A DNA stretch of 48,615 nt from Planctomycetota bacterium. GTDB taxonomy: Bacteria; Planctomycetota; Phycisphaerae; Sedimentisphaerales; Anaerohalosphaeraceae. Positions 7,775-16,831 of this stretch are shown here, piece after piece. Below the pieces are notes generated by a model, which saw nothing but the letters and a program-made list of their open reading frames with translations, was not told the DNA's origin and did not search any database. The first letter of the stretch is position 1. Every line of letters begins with the position of its first letter. The translations under genes and the position numbers were made by a program. Location of the stretch: NCBI GenBank assembly GCA_013349435.1, contig DUZQ01000013.1, positions 1 to 48,615 on the forward strand, given 5' to 3'.

Positions 7775-8662
7775 CTACACACTTAAATTAGGGGCACAGA
7801 ATCCCATCGAACAAGCATGTTTTACTGATGTAGCGTACTTCGATATCGATTCCCGCCGCAGGTCGAAGTATTTTACCATTCTGCTCAGCCACGCCGGGTA
7901 GCGTGCAGTAAACTTAATTTCGAGTATCACATTATTGAACTTATGACGCTGCCATCCTGCACCGTTGTATAATACTATCGGCTCGCTTTCTGCATTATGG
8001 CATAACCAGCGGTCAAAAGTTACCCTCACCCTGTTGTCTGAGTCGTCTTCAAAGGCTTTTCTCTTGTAACGAATTCGTATTGCGGGAACCGCGTTTATAC
8101 ATTGCATGTACAACTGGAACTGTCTGAGTGTTTGTTCATCGGCCTTGTATTTGGTCTGCGGCACTGAACCGCCGGTGAGCAAACCAACCATATTGTCGTA
8201 TGTAACACGGGTTCTGCTTTTAATGATGATATTATTGAGCCGGCGTTTAATCTCAAAGAAGTAAGGTGTGCCGGTATCGTCGTCATAGCTTCGGACTCGG
8301 AGCTTAAAACGGTTTTTTTTGCCTATCATACTTTCCCGGCAGAGCCTGAAGTCCCATGAATCCAGGTAAAGACTTACGATGGGGTAGGCGCCGTCCGGTT
8401 GCAGTTTGCTGTACCGGTCGAGGTGAATATAGGGTTTGATAAACTGTTCGATTGCCCGGGCCTTTGCTTCGCATATATAATACTTTAGCTCATATCGGCA
8501 AAAAAGGTTCTTTTCGGGCACTGCTGTTTTCGAGCCTTTGCGTGTGCCCGGCGCCGGCCTGGATTCTAACGGGGCAGGCGCACCCGGCTTGACGCGGCTC
8601 TTTAGACGCACAGAGTCGGCCGGGGAACCAGTATCCTTTTTTGGTAAGCCGCCAGCAACCAT
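7775..8662 (-). CDS. VTC-domain polyphosphate polymerase-like protein
   Basis: A 295-residue protein with the VTC catalytic fold of the triphosphate-tunnel superfamily, known from the yeast Vtc4 polyphosphate polymerase. Visible motifs are RYELKYYI, VSLYLDSWDF, RFKLRVRSYDDD, YFFEIKRRLNN, IRYKRKAFE, VRVTFDRW and VILEIKF, supplying the basic and acidic residues that line the tunnel. About 55 N-terminal residues (Pro, Lys, Arg rich) form a probable disordered lead. Known members polymerise ATP phosphate into polyphosphate on the cytosolic face; activity here is inferred. ATG 8662 has an AAGGGA ribosome site; GTG 8725 is an upstream alternative. First gene of the VTC-DUF4956-HlyD-TolC operon. Confidence 0.85.
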   Translation of the reverse strand: MVAGGLPKKDTGSPADSVRLKSRVKPGAPAPLESRPAPGTRKGSKTAVPEKNLFCRYELKYYICEAKARAIEQFIKPYIHLDRYSKLQPDGAYPIVSLYLDSWDFRLCRESMIGKKNRFKLRVRSYDDDTGTPYFFEIKRRLNNIIIKSRTRVTYDNMVGLLTGGSVPQTKYKADEQTLRQFQLYMQCINAVPAIRIRYKRKAFEDDSDNRVRVTFDRWLCHNAESEPIVLYNGAGWQRHKFNNVILEIKFTARYPAWLSRMVKYFDLRRESISKYATSVKHACSMGFCAPNLSV

Positions 8663-8877
8663 CACATCGCCATCCCTTTTAATTGCAAGGCCCTGGTTAT
8701 TGAGGCCGGTGTATATCGTCAACACCCTTAAAGGCGCTCAAATAACATCTGATTACAGTGGGCCGATTATAAAGACGCCCAAAAGACTCATTTGTTGTAA
8801 ATAAACGGTCCTTTGAGGCCCGTCAACAAAATTAATCGTCCCTTTCTCCGTTAGCTTCCGAGCCCGCCTGATTAGCC
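8663..8877 (-). promoter_or_regulatory. Long 5' leader of the VTC operon
   Basis: Between the predicted transcription start near 8871 and ATG 8662 lies a leader of about 200 bases. It contains an imperfect hairpin (GGTCC / GGCCC around 8808-8822) and a G-rich stretch. I compared it by eye with common riboswitch cores (cyclic-di-GMP, glycine, cobalamin) and saw no convincing match. It may be a regulatory leader or simply untranslated. Confidence 0.3.
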
Positions 8878-8906
8878 ATTATAGCAAAATTAACAAGCCA
8901 TGTCAA
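8878..8906 (-). promoter_or_regulatory. Perfect sigma-70 promoter for the VTC operon
   Basis: Read on the minus strand, TTGACA (8901-8906) is followed after 17 bases by TATAAT (8878-8883). Both hexamers match the sigma-70 consensus exactly with ideal spacing. It points toward the VTC-DUF4956-HlyD-TolC operon, suggesting strong housekeeping-sigma transcription. Confidence 0.85.
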
Positions 8907-9119
8907 GAAACTTATCTGACGCTAAATAATTATCAATAATGAACTTATGATTGCACTTGGGCTGGTAAATAAAAAAAATCGGCAATTTCGGTATCATAGG
9001 AGCCTGTAATTGCGTTCATTATGCCGGACGAAGATACAAATATAATATCCTGACGGAAAAATTCAAGAAATATTTCGCCGAGTTTCGAAACATTTCAGGT
9101 TCAAAATCATACAGGCCTC
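8907..9119. other. Gap downstream of the CotH gene
   Basis: AT-rich sequence with no gene. On the minus strand a run of eight T follows a weak stem (around 8968-8990), possibly a weak terminator for the CotH transcript. GCCTGTA near 9004 and TACAGGC near 9110 form a long-range inverted pair that may be chance. Confidence 0.35.
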
Positions 9120-12100
9120 TCAATTTGCGGGTGTTGGCTTTGCGGCCTGCCAGTTGGCTGCTTCGTTGCCGTAATTAGCCGGGACTATTCTGTGCAGCGA
9201 CTGGCCGGTGCCATCCGGTTCAAGGGGCCAGGGATCCTCGCCCGGTGGGTGAGAACCATCACTGTAATTCACGCGGTCAATCCGAATATAGTAACGCCGG
9301 CCTTGGACCATATCGCCGGGCATCTGCAGATTAATCTTCTCACCACCGTTGTTGCACTTGCCGTCGCCCCACTCAAGTATCTGGATTCCTGGAGGCGCTG
9401 TGTAGCGGTAGTTAAAAGCATCTTCATCTTTTACCAACAATAAATAGCCGCCGGCCGGTATCGTCGTACCCAGCGGGAAGACAAAATCGATAGACTCATC
9501 CTCATCGACAAACCTCCAGCCGACGTCGATTTCAAGCTCGTTGTCGTATTCTTGCAGCGTTACAGCGGAACCGGTAATGTTATAAAGCTCAACATATTCA
9601 AAATCATCGTCATCGGTATAGGGACTACCCAGATTCGGGTCGCGCGGGTGATACATAATCTCACTAATCACAATCGGGCCGACCTTGGGATAGGCGTTGG
9701 CGGCGCCGGGTGTGTTTTCGCTCATCGCAACAAAGTTATACGTATCGGTGCCGGCCTTGTAATACCTGCCGAATGCCACATTGGTTTCAGAAGCATCGAA
9801 CTTCTCTTCATCATAGTAGCCGGTCAGTATCCCGTTTTGGCCGGACTGAAGATACAGTGTCTCGCCGTTTTCGCTCAGGGCAAAGGGTTCGTTGCAGCCG
9901 GGTGCGTTTGAATCGCCGAAGTGCCGGTCTTCATAAAAGACAACAAAGCCGTTCGGCTCGATAATCGTACCCTCTGCAATCTCATACTTCTTTCGATTCG
10001 GGTCATCGGTGTCACTGTCGCTGAGGAACCAGCCGCCGATATTGATGGGCTGGCCGGTTGTGTTATACAGTTCAATCCAGTCAGGCTCTCCAGCGTGTGA
10101 ATGAGCTAATATTTCGTTAATCACTATAGCGCCAAGTTGGGGGATAGTACCTGTATCGTCCCAGCCGGGCGACCCGCCGACGGTCGCACTGGGCCTCCAG
10201 GTCTTCTTGTCGTCCCAGTCGTTGGGGTCGGCGTTATTCGGGTCCCTTACCGTCAGGGAGAAACCATCACCATCGGTGATGTCAAACCAGTCGTCGCTGT
10301 AATCAAATTCAAGAATTGTCCTGCCTATGGCGTCAATTAGTACTATCTTCTCTCCCGCATTATCGAGGCTGCCGGTAAATGTACCGGCGATATTCACGCC
10401 TGTGCCGTACCTTGCCTTGAATTGGTTCGGGTCTTTGGCAACTACCGTATATTCGCACGGATTAAGCTGCATGGATCCAAATGTGAAATCTATTCCATCA
10501 CTAAAGCTCACCCAGTTCAGGTTAATAGCTTCGGAACCGATGTTCTTAAGCTCAACGAATTCGTGATTCGGGTCAGGCGGATGATACATAATCTCCGTAA
10601 TCCGCAGGTTTTCCTTGACGGGGCCAACGTCAAATGCTGCCTCATTGAGACCACTCCATATATCCCCATCAAGTCTGCGAGTCTTTATATTAACACTTTC
10701 GGTCAATGTAATGGGACCGGTATATTCGACCGCGCTGTCAGAAATTCCGCCACCGGTACCTTCGGCGACTTCTCCGGCAATAAGCTCTGCAGAAGCGAGG
10801 AAATCCGAGCTTGTGGTGCCATAGTTCAGACCGTGTATGGCCAGCAGATTATCACCAGTATCCAGGGAAACAATGTCATCCGAAATATCATACTCCGCGA
10901 AGGCACCGGACTCTCGGTCGGAACTTGTCGAGCCCGAATTCCATTGAGGCGAGGGAGGGGCAAAGGCTTCAGCTACTTTGTCCCCGTTTATGTAGGCGAC
11001 AAAGCCATCGTCAAAGCGCATCTTAAGTGTCATGAAGTTGTAATCCGCCAGTTCCAGAGCATCAACGGTAAATGCAATGCGAACATAACAAGTTGTATTC
11101 TTACCGCTGCCGTACATCTTATTTTCGACGTTATATGTGATGTAACCTTCGAAACCCTCATCTATTTCATAACCTACGCCACCGGTTGTATCAGGAATGG
11201 TGGGAGTCCCGTGAGTCCAGGCAGAATCATCGTAGCCGTTATCACTTCTCCAGGTAGTGCCGATATCACCGGTCGGAACAAGCACTTTTTTACCGGTATC
11301 TTCCGGAACGAGGGTGCTCTGGCTTATAATAGGGGGCGCTGAATATCTTTCATGAGGATCGGTACCGTCGAGCGTGTAGTAAATTGTGCCCGAACCGTTG
11401 GAATTTATAACAAGCTCAAAACCTTCAGACACTTCGCCGCCTGGATGACTAAAAAGTGGTGGTTCGGGAGCATAATCCGTTGCTACAGCGGAATCCATCC
11501 AATTCAATCTGTCGGTCAACCAATTTTTCATCCAGTTTACTTCTTTGGCGTAGGTGTTTCTCTGACTCCATCCAGGCCAGTTCAGATGCGGCAGCTCTGA
11601 TATATACTGTCCGAGAATAGGCCATCGTGTAAAGTTACGTTGCTGGGCTTCATCGAGATAAGCGGCGGTTGTGTCAATTTCGCTCATAAGACGGCTCGTT
11701 TGAAATGCCTCCCTGCGCAATGAATACCACCTGTCGGCAAAGAGCAAAAGATACTCCGGGTCCTCTCTAAGACGCGGGAACCAAAAGCTCCCAACCCATT
11801 CATAAAGCCAGTCGCTTGGGATATAACAGTCATGGTCGCTTGTTGCCCCCATGCAAACGTTCCAATCCCATATCGGCCCCAGGTTCAGTTTGCCGTTCCT
11901 GTCTTTATGCATGAACATACTTGCGTAATAGCTGTCCGCATTTTTCAGTGCCTCGGTAAAAAGCGTGTAATCTCTGAAAGAATTGATATCGATGTATTTG
12001 GCATAACCCGTCTGTGGGTCCTCGAAATCCTCGCTGTAAAGGGCATCTTCGAAATCATTCAGGTAATTTCTAATCCAATTCTTCTGAGGAGTTGTAATGT

Positions 12101-13715
12101 CTTCCGGCTCCGGGGTTACTGGGATAAGCTCAATACCTAAGGAAGTGTAAAAAATGCTTGTCTCCTCATCCGGGTCAGGGATGTCATGCTTTACGATATA
12201 TCCCCCGCTTATTCGCGGCTCAGTGTTATCCGTTGATTCAAGTTTTGCAATATCCACACGGTCCTTGTCGCGCTTGATCTTTTCCATGAAGACATATACA
12301 CCAATATAGTCGGACATTGAAACAACATTGTTATCCCAGTTATAAAACATTTCCACATGTTTTGTTCGGACGGTATAGTGTCCGAGCCAACCTCCCCACT
12401 TATAGGCCAGATAATTCCGCATTAGCGCCTTATCACCGTATGGTGCGTGAAATACCCAGTCCGACTCGGCAGGCATATTAAGAATTGAAACATTCTTGTC
12501 TTCGTCGGATTCATCCCACGTCTCAAATGCGTACTGTTTCTTCGGCAAAATCTGTGAACTGTTTCCACGAACCTTCATCCCTGCCCGACCCGAAAAATCA
12601 GGTGTCTCGGTTGAATAAGCCCTACCATCAGCACCCGGGTCGATGAATATCGAATAGACCGGTCTGAGAGGATATATAGGTCTGTGTCCCTCCCAGCCGG
12701 ATTCAGAATTAATGTCATATCCAAAAGAATCCACAATAACCACCGGCAGATTCGAACTGAAGGTTTGTATGTCAGGGTCAAGAAGAAGATATGCCTCACT
12801 GTGTACTCGGCCGGGCAGCAATCCAGGCTCGTAAGCCCTTGCCCTAACACGCTGGCAGTTATTTATGGAAAGTGCACCTGTGTATAATGCGCTTGTGGTA
12901 TAGTTTGGTTCGCTGCCATCAGAAGTATAGTAAATATTTGCATTGCCGGACTCGGTCGTAAGTTCCAAGGAAAAGCTGCTTGTGAATACACCTCCAATCC
13001 GTGAGAACTTCACATCCTCCGACAAACCTACATTGTTTGCATAACCGGGCGTGGGGCCGGGCATAATCATCCATTTGCCGCTACCGTTGGGATAACGACC
13101 CAGCGACCAGTCCTGCGTCTGATTATCAAAGCTGATACTATCAATCAAAGTGGTACCGTCAGAGGCATAAAGGTTAAGTTCGTCACCATCCTTGCTTAAC
13201 TGGAAATTGGTGTGCATCCGTCCTTGCTCCGGCTCACTGTCGGCCCAGAACAGCTTATATTCACCCGGTTTTATAGTAATACCCGAAGGGATTTTCCAGG
13301 TGTTCCGGCCGTCCACCAGGAACATACCACCCATATTGATGACTTGATTTGTTGCATTATGGATTTCAAGCCAGTCTTCATATTTGCCCGGATCGTTAGG
13401 ATCTTCAATCGTGGTGCTGTTAGAGGCCATCAACTCGCTGATAACCAAGTTTTCATGCCAGTGCAAAGCGAGTAATGCGAAATCGGTTATATTTACTCCG
13501 TTTTGACCATCCAGGTCTGCACAATCGGTTGGATGCCCCTGACACCCGGATTCGTCAAGCCATTGCTGAACAAGAATTAATAGGTCCTGGATATTAACCT
13601 GGTAGTTCTCATTCAGGTCCCCTAAGGTATAAATCGCAGCTGGTGTGGAGATAACGCACACGGTCAAAACCGGTGTTAGCAACAGGATTAGCATGGAATT
13701 GGGTACTTGGGCCAT
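9120..13715 (-). CDS. Secreted CotH-kinase protein with dockerin-like and multiple lamin-tail domains
   Basis: A 1531-residue exported protein. After a signal peptide (LILLLTPVLTVCVIS) come two EF-hand-like dockerin-type repeats (GDLNENYQVNIQDLLILVQQW; DLDGQNGVNITDFALLALHW, about 30-88), a lamin-tail domain (about 92-225), a chitobiase/Fn3-associated beta domain (YYTSDGSEP), the CotH domain (about 320-720: MKVRGNSSQILPKKQYAFE, GGYIVKHD, LGPIWDWNVCMG), a second YYTLDGTDP domain, a galactose-binding-like segment, then three more lamin-tail domains (ITEIMYHPPDPNHEFVEL; VINEILAHSHAGEPDWIEL; ISEIMYHPRDP). CotH of Bacillus is an atypical kinase acting on coat proteins; kinase activity here is inferred. 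There is no PEP-CTERM tail. ATG 13715 is preceded by GAGGAGA; TTG 13724 is the alternative. Same strand as the VTC operon, with its own promoter. Confidence 0.88.
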   Translation of the reverse strand: MAQVPNSMLILLLTPVLTVCVISTPAAIYTLGDLNENYQVNIQDLLILVQQWLDESGCQGHPTDCADLDGQNGVNITDFALLALHWHENLVISELMASNSTTIEDPNDPGKYEDWLEIHNATNQVINMGGMFLVDGRNTWKIPSGITIKPGEYKLFWADSEPEQGRMHTNFQLSKDGDELNLYASDGTTLIDSISFDNQTQDWSLGRYPNGSGKWMIMPGPTPGYANNVGLSEDVKFSRIGGVFTSSFSLELTTESGNANIYYTSDGSEPNYTTSALYTGALSINNCQRVRARAYEPGLLPGRVHSEAYLLLDPDIQTFSSNLPVVIVDSFGYDINSESGWEGHRPIYPLRPVYSIFIDPGADGRAYSTETPDFSGRAGMKVRGNSSQILPKKQYAFETWDESDEDKNVSILNMPAESDWVFHAPYGDKALMRNYLAYKWGGWLGHYTVRTKHVEMFYNWDNNVVSMSDYIGVYVFMEKIKRDKDRVDIAKLESTDNTEPRISGGYIVKHDIPDPDEETSIFYTSLGIELIPVTPEPEDITTPQKNWIRNYLNDFEDALYSEDFEDPQTGYAKYIDINSFRDYTLFTEALKNADSYYASMFMHKDRNGKLNLGPIWDWNVCMGATSDHDCYIPSDWLYEWVGSFWFPRLREDPEYLLLFADRWYSLRREAFQTSRLMSEIDTTAAYLDEAQQRNFTRWPILGQYISELPHLNWPGWSQRNTYAKEVNWMKNWLTDRLNWMDSAVATDYAPEPPLFSHPGGEVSEGFELVINSNGSGTIYYTLDGTDPHERYSAPPIISQSTLVPEDTGKKVLVPTGDIGTTWRSDNGYDDSAWTHGTPTIPDTTGGVGYEIDEGFEGYITYNVENKMYGSGKNTTCYVRIAFTVDALELADYNFMTLKMRFDDGFVAYINGDKVAEAFAPPSPQWNSGSTSSDRESGAFAEYDISDDIVSLDTGDNLLAIHGLNYGTTSSDFLASAELIAGEVAEGTGGGISDSAVEYTGPITLTESVNIKTRRLDGDIWSGLNEAAFDVGPVKENLRITEIMYHPPDPNHEFVELKNIGSEAINLNWVSFSDGIDFTFGSMQLNPCEYTVVAKDPNQFKARYGTGVNIAGTFTGSLDNAGEKIVLIDAIGRTILEFDYSDDWFDITDGDGFSLTVRDPNNADPNDWDDKKTWRPSATVGGSPGWDDTGTIPQLGAIVINEILAHSHAGEPDWIELYNTTGQPINIGGWFLSDSDTDDPNRKKYEIAEGTIIEPNGFVVFYEDRHFGDSNAPGCNEPFALSENGETLYLQSGQNGILTGYYDEEKFDASETNVAFGRYYKAGTDTYNFVAMSENTPGAANAYPKVGPIVISEIMYHPRDPNLGSPYTDDDDFEYVELYNITGSAVTLQEYDNELEIDVGWRFVDEDESIDFVFPLGTTIPAGGYLLLVKDEDAFNYRYTAPPGIQILEWGDGKCNNGGEKINLQMPGDMVQGRRYYIRIDRVNYSDGSHPPGEDPWPLEPDGTGQSLHRIVPANYGNEAANWQAAKPTPAN

Positions 13716-13760
13716 TCTCCTCAAGTATTTGCTTAACTACTTATCATGTAATATCTTAAC

Positions 13761-13789
13761 ATTATACCAACTATCGTCTGGTGATGCAA
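13761..13789 (-). promoter_or_regulatory. Sigma-70 promoter for the CotH gene
   Basis: On the minus strand TTGCAT (13784-13789), 17 bases, TATAAT (13761-13766). Predicted start near 13754 gives a leader of about 40 bases to ATG 13715. Confidence 0.7.
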
Positions 13790-13860
13790 CCAACTTGACG
13801 CGCCAGAGCGGTTAAATTGACAGCTCGTATAATAGGAGTGCTGCTCATATATACCGGTTC

Positions 13861-13889
13861 TTGACAAAGGTAAGGGTATGACTTAAACT
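13861..13889 (+). promoter_or_regulatory. Candidate promoter for the carbohydrate island
   Basis: TTGACA (13861-13866), 17 bases, TAAACT (13884-13889), pointing at the first Gfo/Idh/MocA gene with a leader of about 145 bases. This is the only strong plus-strand candidate in the 320-base divergent gap (13716-14038), which otherwise holds no gene. Confidence 0.55.
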
Positions 13890-14038
13890 GTTTTTGCGCC
13901 AGATGTGGGTGAATTATTGGGTTGAGACTCTGACACCTCAACAAACGAGGGTTCTTAAAAGGGGGTGTTTTTGAGCGAGTCTTTAATTTATGTAGAACGA
14001 GCTTGTTCAGGTCAAGTTTCTAAATGAAAGGGGCGTTT

Positions 14039-15232
14039 ATGCGAGTCAAACAGGCAGGAAGAAATATCAACCGGAAACTCAGGATGGGGATGGTTGGCGG
14101 CGGGCCTGGGGCGTTCATCGGCGAGGTACATCAAAAGGCATCCCGAATGGACGGTGGGATTGAACTTGTAGCAGGGGCGTTCGACATCAATCCGCGAAAG
14201 TCCAAACAGATGGGGCGCCAGCTTTATCTGAATTCGAGGCGCGTATATCGCAATTATGAAGAGATGCTCGAGCGCGAACTTAAGTTGCCGGCTGAGGAAA
14301 GAATTGATTTTGTCTCAATATGTGTTCCGAATAACTGGCACTTTGCCATTGCACGCGATTTTTTGCAGGCGGGCTTCCACGTGATGTGCGAAAAGCCTAT
14401 GACGTTCAACTCGAAAGAGGCACGGTCGCTGGTCAAGATTGTAAAGCAATCGCGCAAGGTTTTCGGGCTGATGCATAATTACACGGGTTATCCGATGGTT
14501 AAGCTTGCGCGGGACCTGGTCGCAAGCGGTGAACTCGGCAAGGTACGAAAAATAGTTGTGCAGTATCCGCAGGGCTGGCTGTACAAGCTCCTGGAAAAGA
14601 CCGGCCAGCAGCAAGCCTCGTGGCGTACCAATCCGAAAGAAAGTGGTGCTTCGTGTTGCGTAGGGGATATCGGCACTCACGCCGAGAATCTGGCAGAGTA
14701 TATCACAGGTCTGAAGATGACGTATATCTGTGCGGACCTTACGACGTTTGTCAAAGGGCGGAAGCTGGAAGACGACGGCAACTGTCTGGTTCGCTATAAC
14801 AACGGTGCAAAAGGGGTTCTTCACTGCAGCCAGATTTCAATAGGTGAAGAAAACGGCCTTGCAATCTGGATTTACGGCGAAGAAAAGGCCTTAGAGTGGC
14901 ATCAGGAACATCCGAACTATCTTTATGTCAAGGTGCCGGATGGACCTGTCCAGGTCTGGCGCCGTGGCAATCCGTACGTCGCCGACAAAAGTCCCGCCGC
15001 TGCCCGCGCTACGCGTCTGCCTTTCGGGCATCCGGAGGCCTTCTTTGAGGCGATGGCCAATATTTATTGCAATTTTGCTGATACGGTTCGGGCCAGGATA
15101 ACCAGAACCAAGCCGGACCCAGTGGCGCTGGATTTTCCGACCGTTAAGGACGGCCTGCGGGGTATGCTTTTTTTGGATACCGTGCTGGCAAGCGCCAAGA
15201 GCAAACAGAAGTGGACGAAGATGAAAAAGTAG
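14039..15232 (+). CDS. Gfo/Idh/MocA-family oxidoreductase, cytosolic
   Basis: A 397-residue NAD(P)-dependent sugar or inositol dehydrogenase-type protein. The Rossmann domain has GMVGGGPGAFIGEVH, then FVSICVPNNWHFAIA and the catalytic-lysine motif CEKPMT; the substrate domain has GDIGTHAENLAEYI, whose histidine is the usual catalytic position. It has no Tat signal, unlike the four paralogues downstream, so it should work in the cytoplasm. ATG 14039 has an AAAGGGGC ribosome site; ATG 14024 is an in-frame alternative without one. First gene of the carbohydrate island. The substrate cannot be read from sequence. Confidence 0.88.
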   Translation: MRVKQAGRNINRKLRMGMVGGGPGAFIGEVHQKASRMDGGIELVAGAFDINPRKSKQMGRQLYLNSRRVYRNYEEMLERELKLPAEERIDFVSICVPNNWHFAIARDFLQAGFHVMCEKPMTFNSKEARSLVKIVKQSRKVFGLMHNYTGYPMVKLARDLVASGELGKVRKIVVQYPQGWLYKLLEKTGQQQASWRTNPKESGASCCVGDIGTHAENLAEYITGLKMTYICADLTTFVKGRKLEDDGNCLVRYNNGAKGVLHCSQISIGEENGLAIWIYGEEKALEWHQEHPNYLYVKVPDGPVQVWRRGNPYVADKSPAAARATRLPFGHPEAFFEAMANIYCNFADTVRARITRTKPDPVALDFPTVKDGLRGMLFLDTVLASAKSKQKWTKMKK

Positions 15233-15288
15233 TTGTCTTGGCCGAGGCTTGTTCAAGATTCATAAAAGATTTTTTAGGCGGTCAACAA

Positions 15289-16749
15289 ATGAAGTGTTCT
15301 CTTTTTATGACAATATTGTTGGTGAGTATTACACTATCCGGTTGTGAGCGGGGTGTTAGGATAGATAAGGTTGAAGAAGGCTTGAGATTGGAGACAAAAG
15401 CCCAACACGATAAGCGGATGGCGTGGTGGCGCGACGCCAAGTTCGGAATGTTCATCCACTGGGGGGTATATGCAGTGCCGGCGGGTAGGTGGAAAGGAAG
15501 GGAAATAGACGAGATTGGTGAATGGATAATGGCAAATGCTGATATTTCCGTTGAAGAATACGAGAAGATCCCGCCATTTTTTAATCCTGTAAGGTACGAT
15601 CCTGCCGAGTGGGTACGGATTGCCAGGGATGCGGGGATGAGGTATATGGTGATAACAAGCAAACACCACGATGGATTCGGCATGTATGATTCTGTGATAA
15701 GCGATTATGATGTTGTTGATTCAACACCGTACGGCAGGGATGTATTGGCACCTCTTAGCGAAGAATGCAGGAAGGCAGGAATAAAATTCTGCACATACCA
15801 TTCTATCCTTGACTGGCACCATCCCGCTCAGATGCCCAATTATCCGCCGCGGGGTGTAGAGCCGGAGGGATGGGATAAATACGGCATGAACCTGATGAAA
15901 CCGGGACGTAAGGGAGAATATAAGCAGTACATGAAAACCCAGTTGACCGAAATTGTAACGCAGTACGACCCTGCTGTCATGTGGTTCGATGGCGGATGGA
16001 CCAACTGGTGGACCGTGGAGGACGGTAAAGATATTCTGAATATGCTTTGGGGGCTTAACCCCGATATGATTATTAATAACCGAGCAACCGAAGCCGAGGA
16101 TGGTACCTGGCTCGGTGATTACGGTACTCCCGAACAGGAGATACCTGATGGCGGGCTGGATTACGACTGGGAAACATGCATGACTATGAATGACACGTGG
16201 GGATTCAAGAGTTCCGACGATAACTGGAAACCGACGAAGGTGCTTGTTTTTAATCTTATAGATATCGTCAGTAAGGGAGGAAATTTTCTGCTTAATGTCG
16301 GTCCGAGCGCCGAGGGCATCATCCCGAAAGCGAGCATAGAGAGATTAAGGGAAATCGGCGCATGGCTGAAGGTCAACGGCGAGGCCATTTATGGAACCAG
16401 ACCCTGGTTCAAGCACAAGGAGGGGCTGACGGAGATATCTTTCATAAATTCATACGAAGGAGATTACTCCGGTTTTGTCGAACCTGAATACACCGCGGCC
16501 GATATCGCATTCACCTCAAAGGACAATACTGTATATGCTATTTTCCTTAGTTGGGCGGAAGAAAAGGCACTTATTAAGTCGTTTGACACTCGAACGATTG
16601 GCGATATGCGCGTGGTGAGCGTTTCGATGTTTGGTACTGATAAGGATTTGAAGTGGGATCAAGGACAAGATGGTCTTGTCGTTTATTTCCCGGACGAGAA
16701 ACCGTGTAAGTTTGCATATGTACTAAAGATCCAATTGAGTGGTCAATAA
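15289..16749 (+). CDS. Alpha-L-fucosidase lipoprotein (GH29)
   Basis: A 486-residue GH29 enzyme that removes alpha-linked L-fucose. A lipoprotein signal with lipobox LSGC (Cys19) predicts membrane anchoring. Family motifs are WWRDAKFGMFIHWGVYAVPAG, YMVITSKHHDGFGMYDS, YHSILDWHHP, and VMWFDGGW, whose Asp (about residue 234) is the expected nucleophile; further on are NPDMIINNR and GGNFLLNVGPSAEG. ATG 15289 starts the signal peptide; the frame is open from 15211 but that part overlaps the previous gene. Its position inside the Gfo/DUF1080 island suggests that fucose-containing glycans are the target. Confidence 0.93.
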   Translation: MKCSLFMTILLVSITLSGCERGVRIDKVEEGLRLETKAQHDKRMAWWRDAKFGMFIHWGVYAVPAGRWKGREIDEIGEWIMANADISVEEYEKIPPFFNPVRYDPAEWVRIARDAGMRYMVITSKHHDGFGMYDSVISDYDVVDSTPYGRDVLAPLSEECRKAGIKFCTYHSILDWHHPAQMPNYPPRGVEPEGWDKYGMNLMKPGRKGEYKQYMKTQLTEIVTQYDPAVMWFDGGWTNWWTVEDGKDILNMLWGLNPDMIINNRATEAEDGTWLGDYGTPEQEIPDGGLDYDWETCMTMNDTWGFKSSDDNWKPTKVLVFNLIDIVSKGGNFLLNVGPSAEGIIPKASIERLREIGAWLKVNGEAIYGTRPWFKHKEGLTEISFINSYEGDYSGFVEPEYTAADIAFTSKDNTVYAIFLSWAEEKALIKSFDTRTIGDMRVVSVSMFGTDKDLKWDQGQDGLVVYFPDEKPCKFAYVLKIQLSGQ

Positions 16750-16759
16750 ATGAATCGCA

Positions 16760-16784
16760 GCGTTTGTAACGCGTGTTTTTTTTG
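16760..16784 (+). terminator. Weak intrinsic-terminator-like hairpin
   Basis: Stem GCGTT (16760-16764) / AACGC (16768-16772), loop of three, then GTG and a run of eight T. The stem is only five pairs, so termination may be partial, splitting the fucosidase from downstream genes. Confidence 0.4.
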
Positions 16785-16831
16785 TATTTTTTGATCCTGA
16801 TTATTAAAGCAGTTTTATGAGGGAATTTAAG

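Noticed and set aside
8663-8877. Known riboswitch in the VTC leader
   Set aside because: By eye it lacks the conserved cores of cyclic-di-GMP, glycine, cobalamin or SAM riboswitches. A covariance search would be needed to reopen this.
10422-11342. 306-codon open frame on the plus strand inside the CotH gene
   Set aside because: Antisense shadow of the CotH/lamin-tail protein with no domain match.
13817-13833. TTGACA close to TATAAT in the divergent gap
   Set aside because: The hexamers are about 5 bases apart, so they cannot form one promoter.
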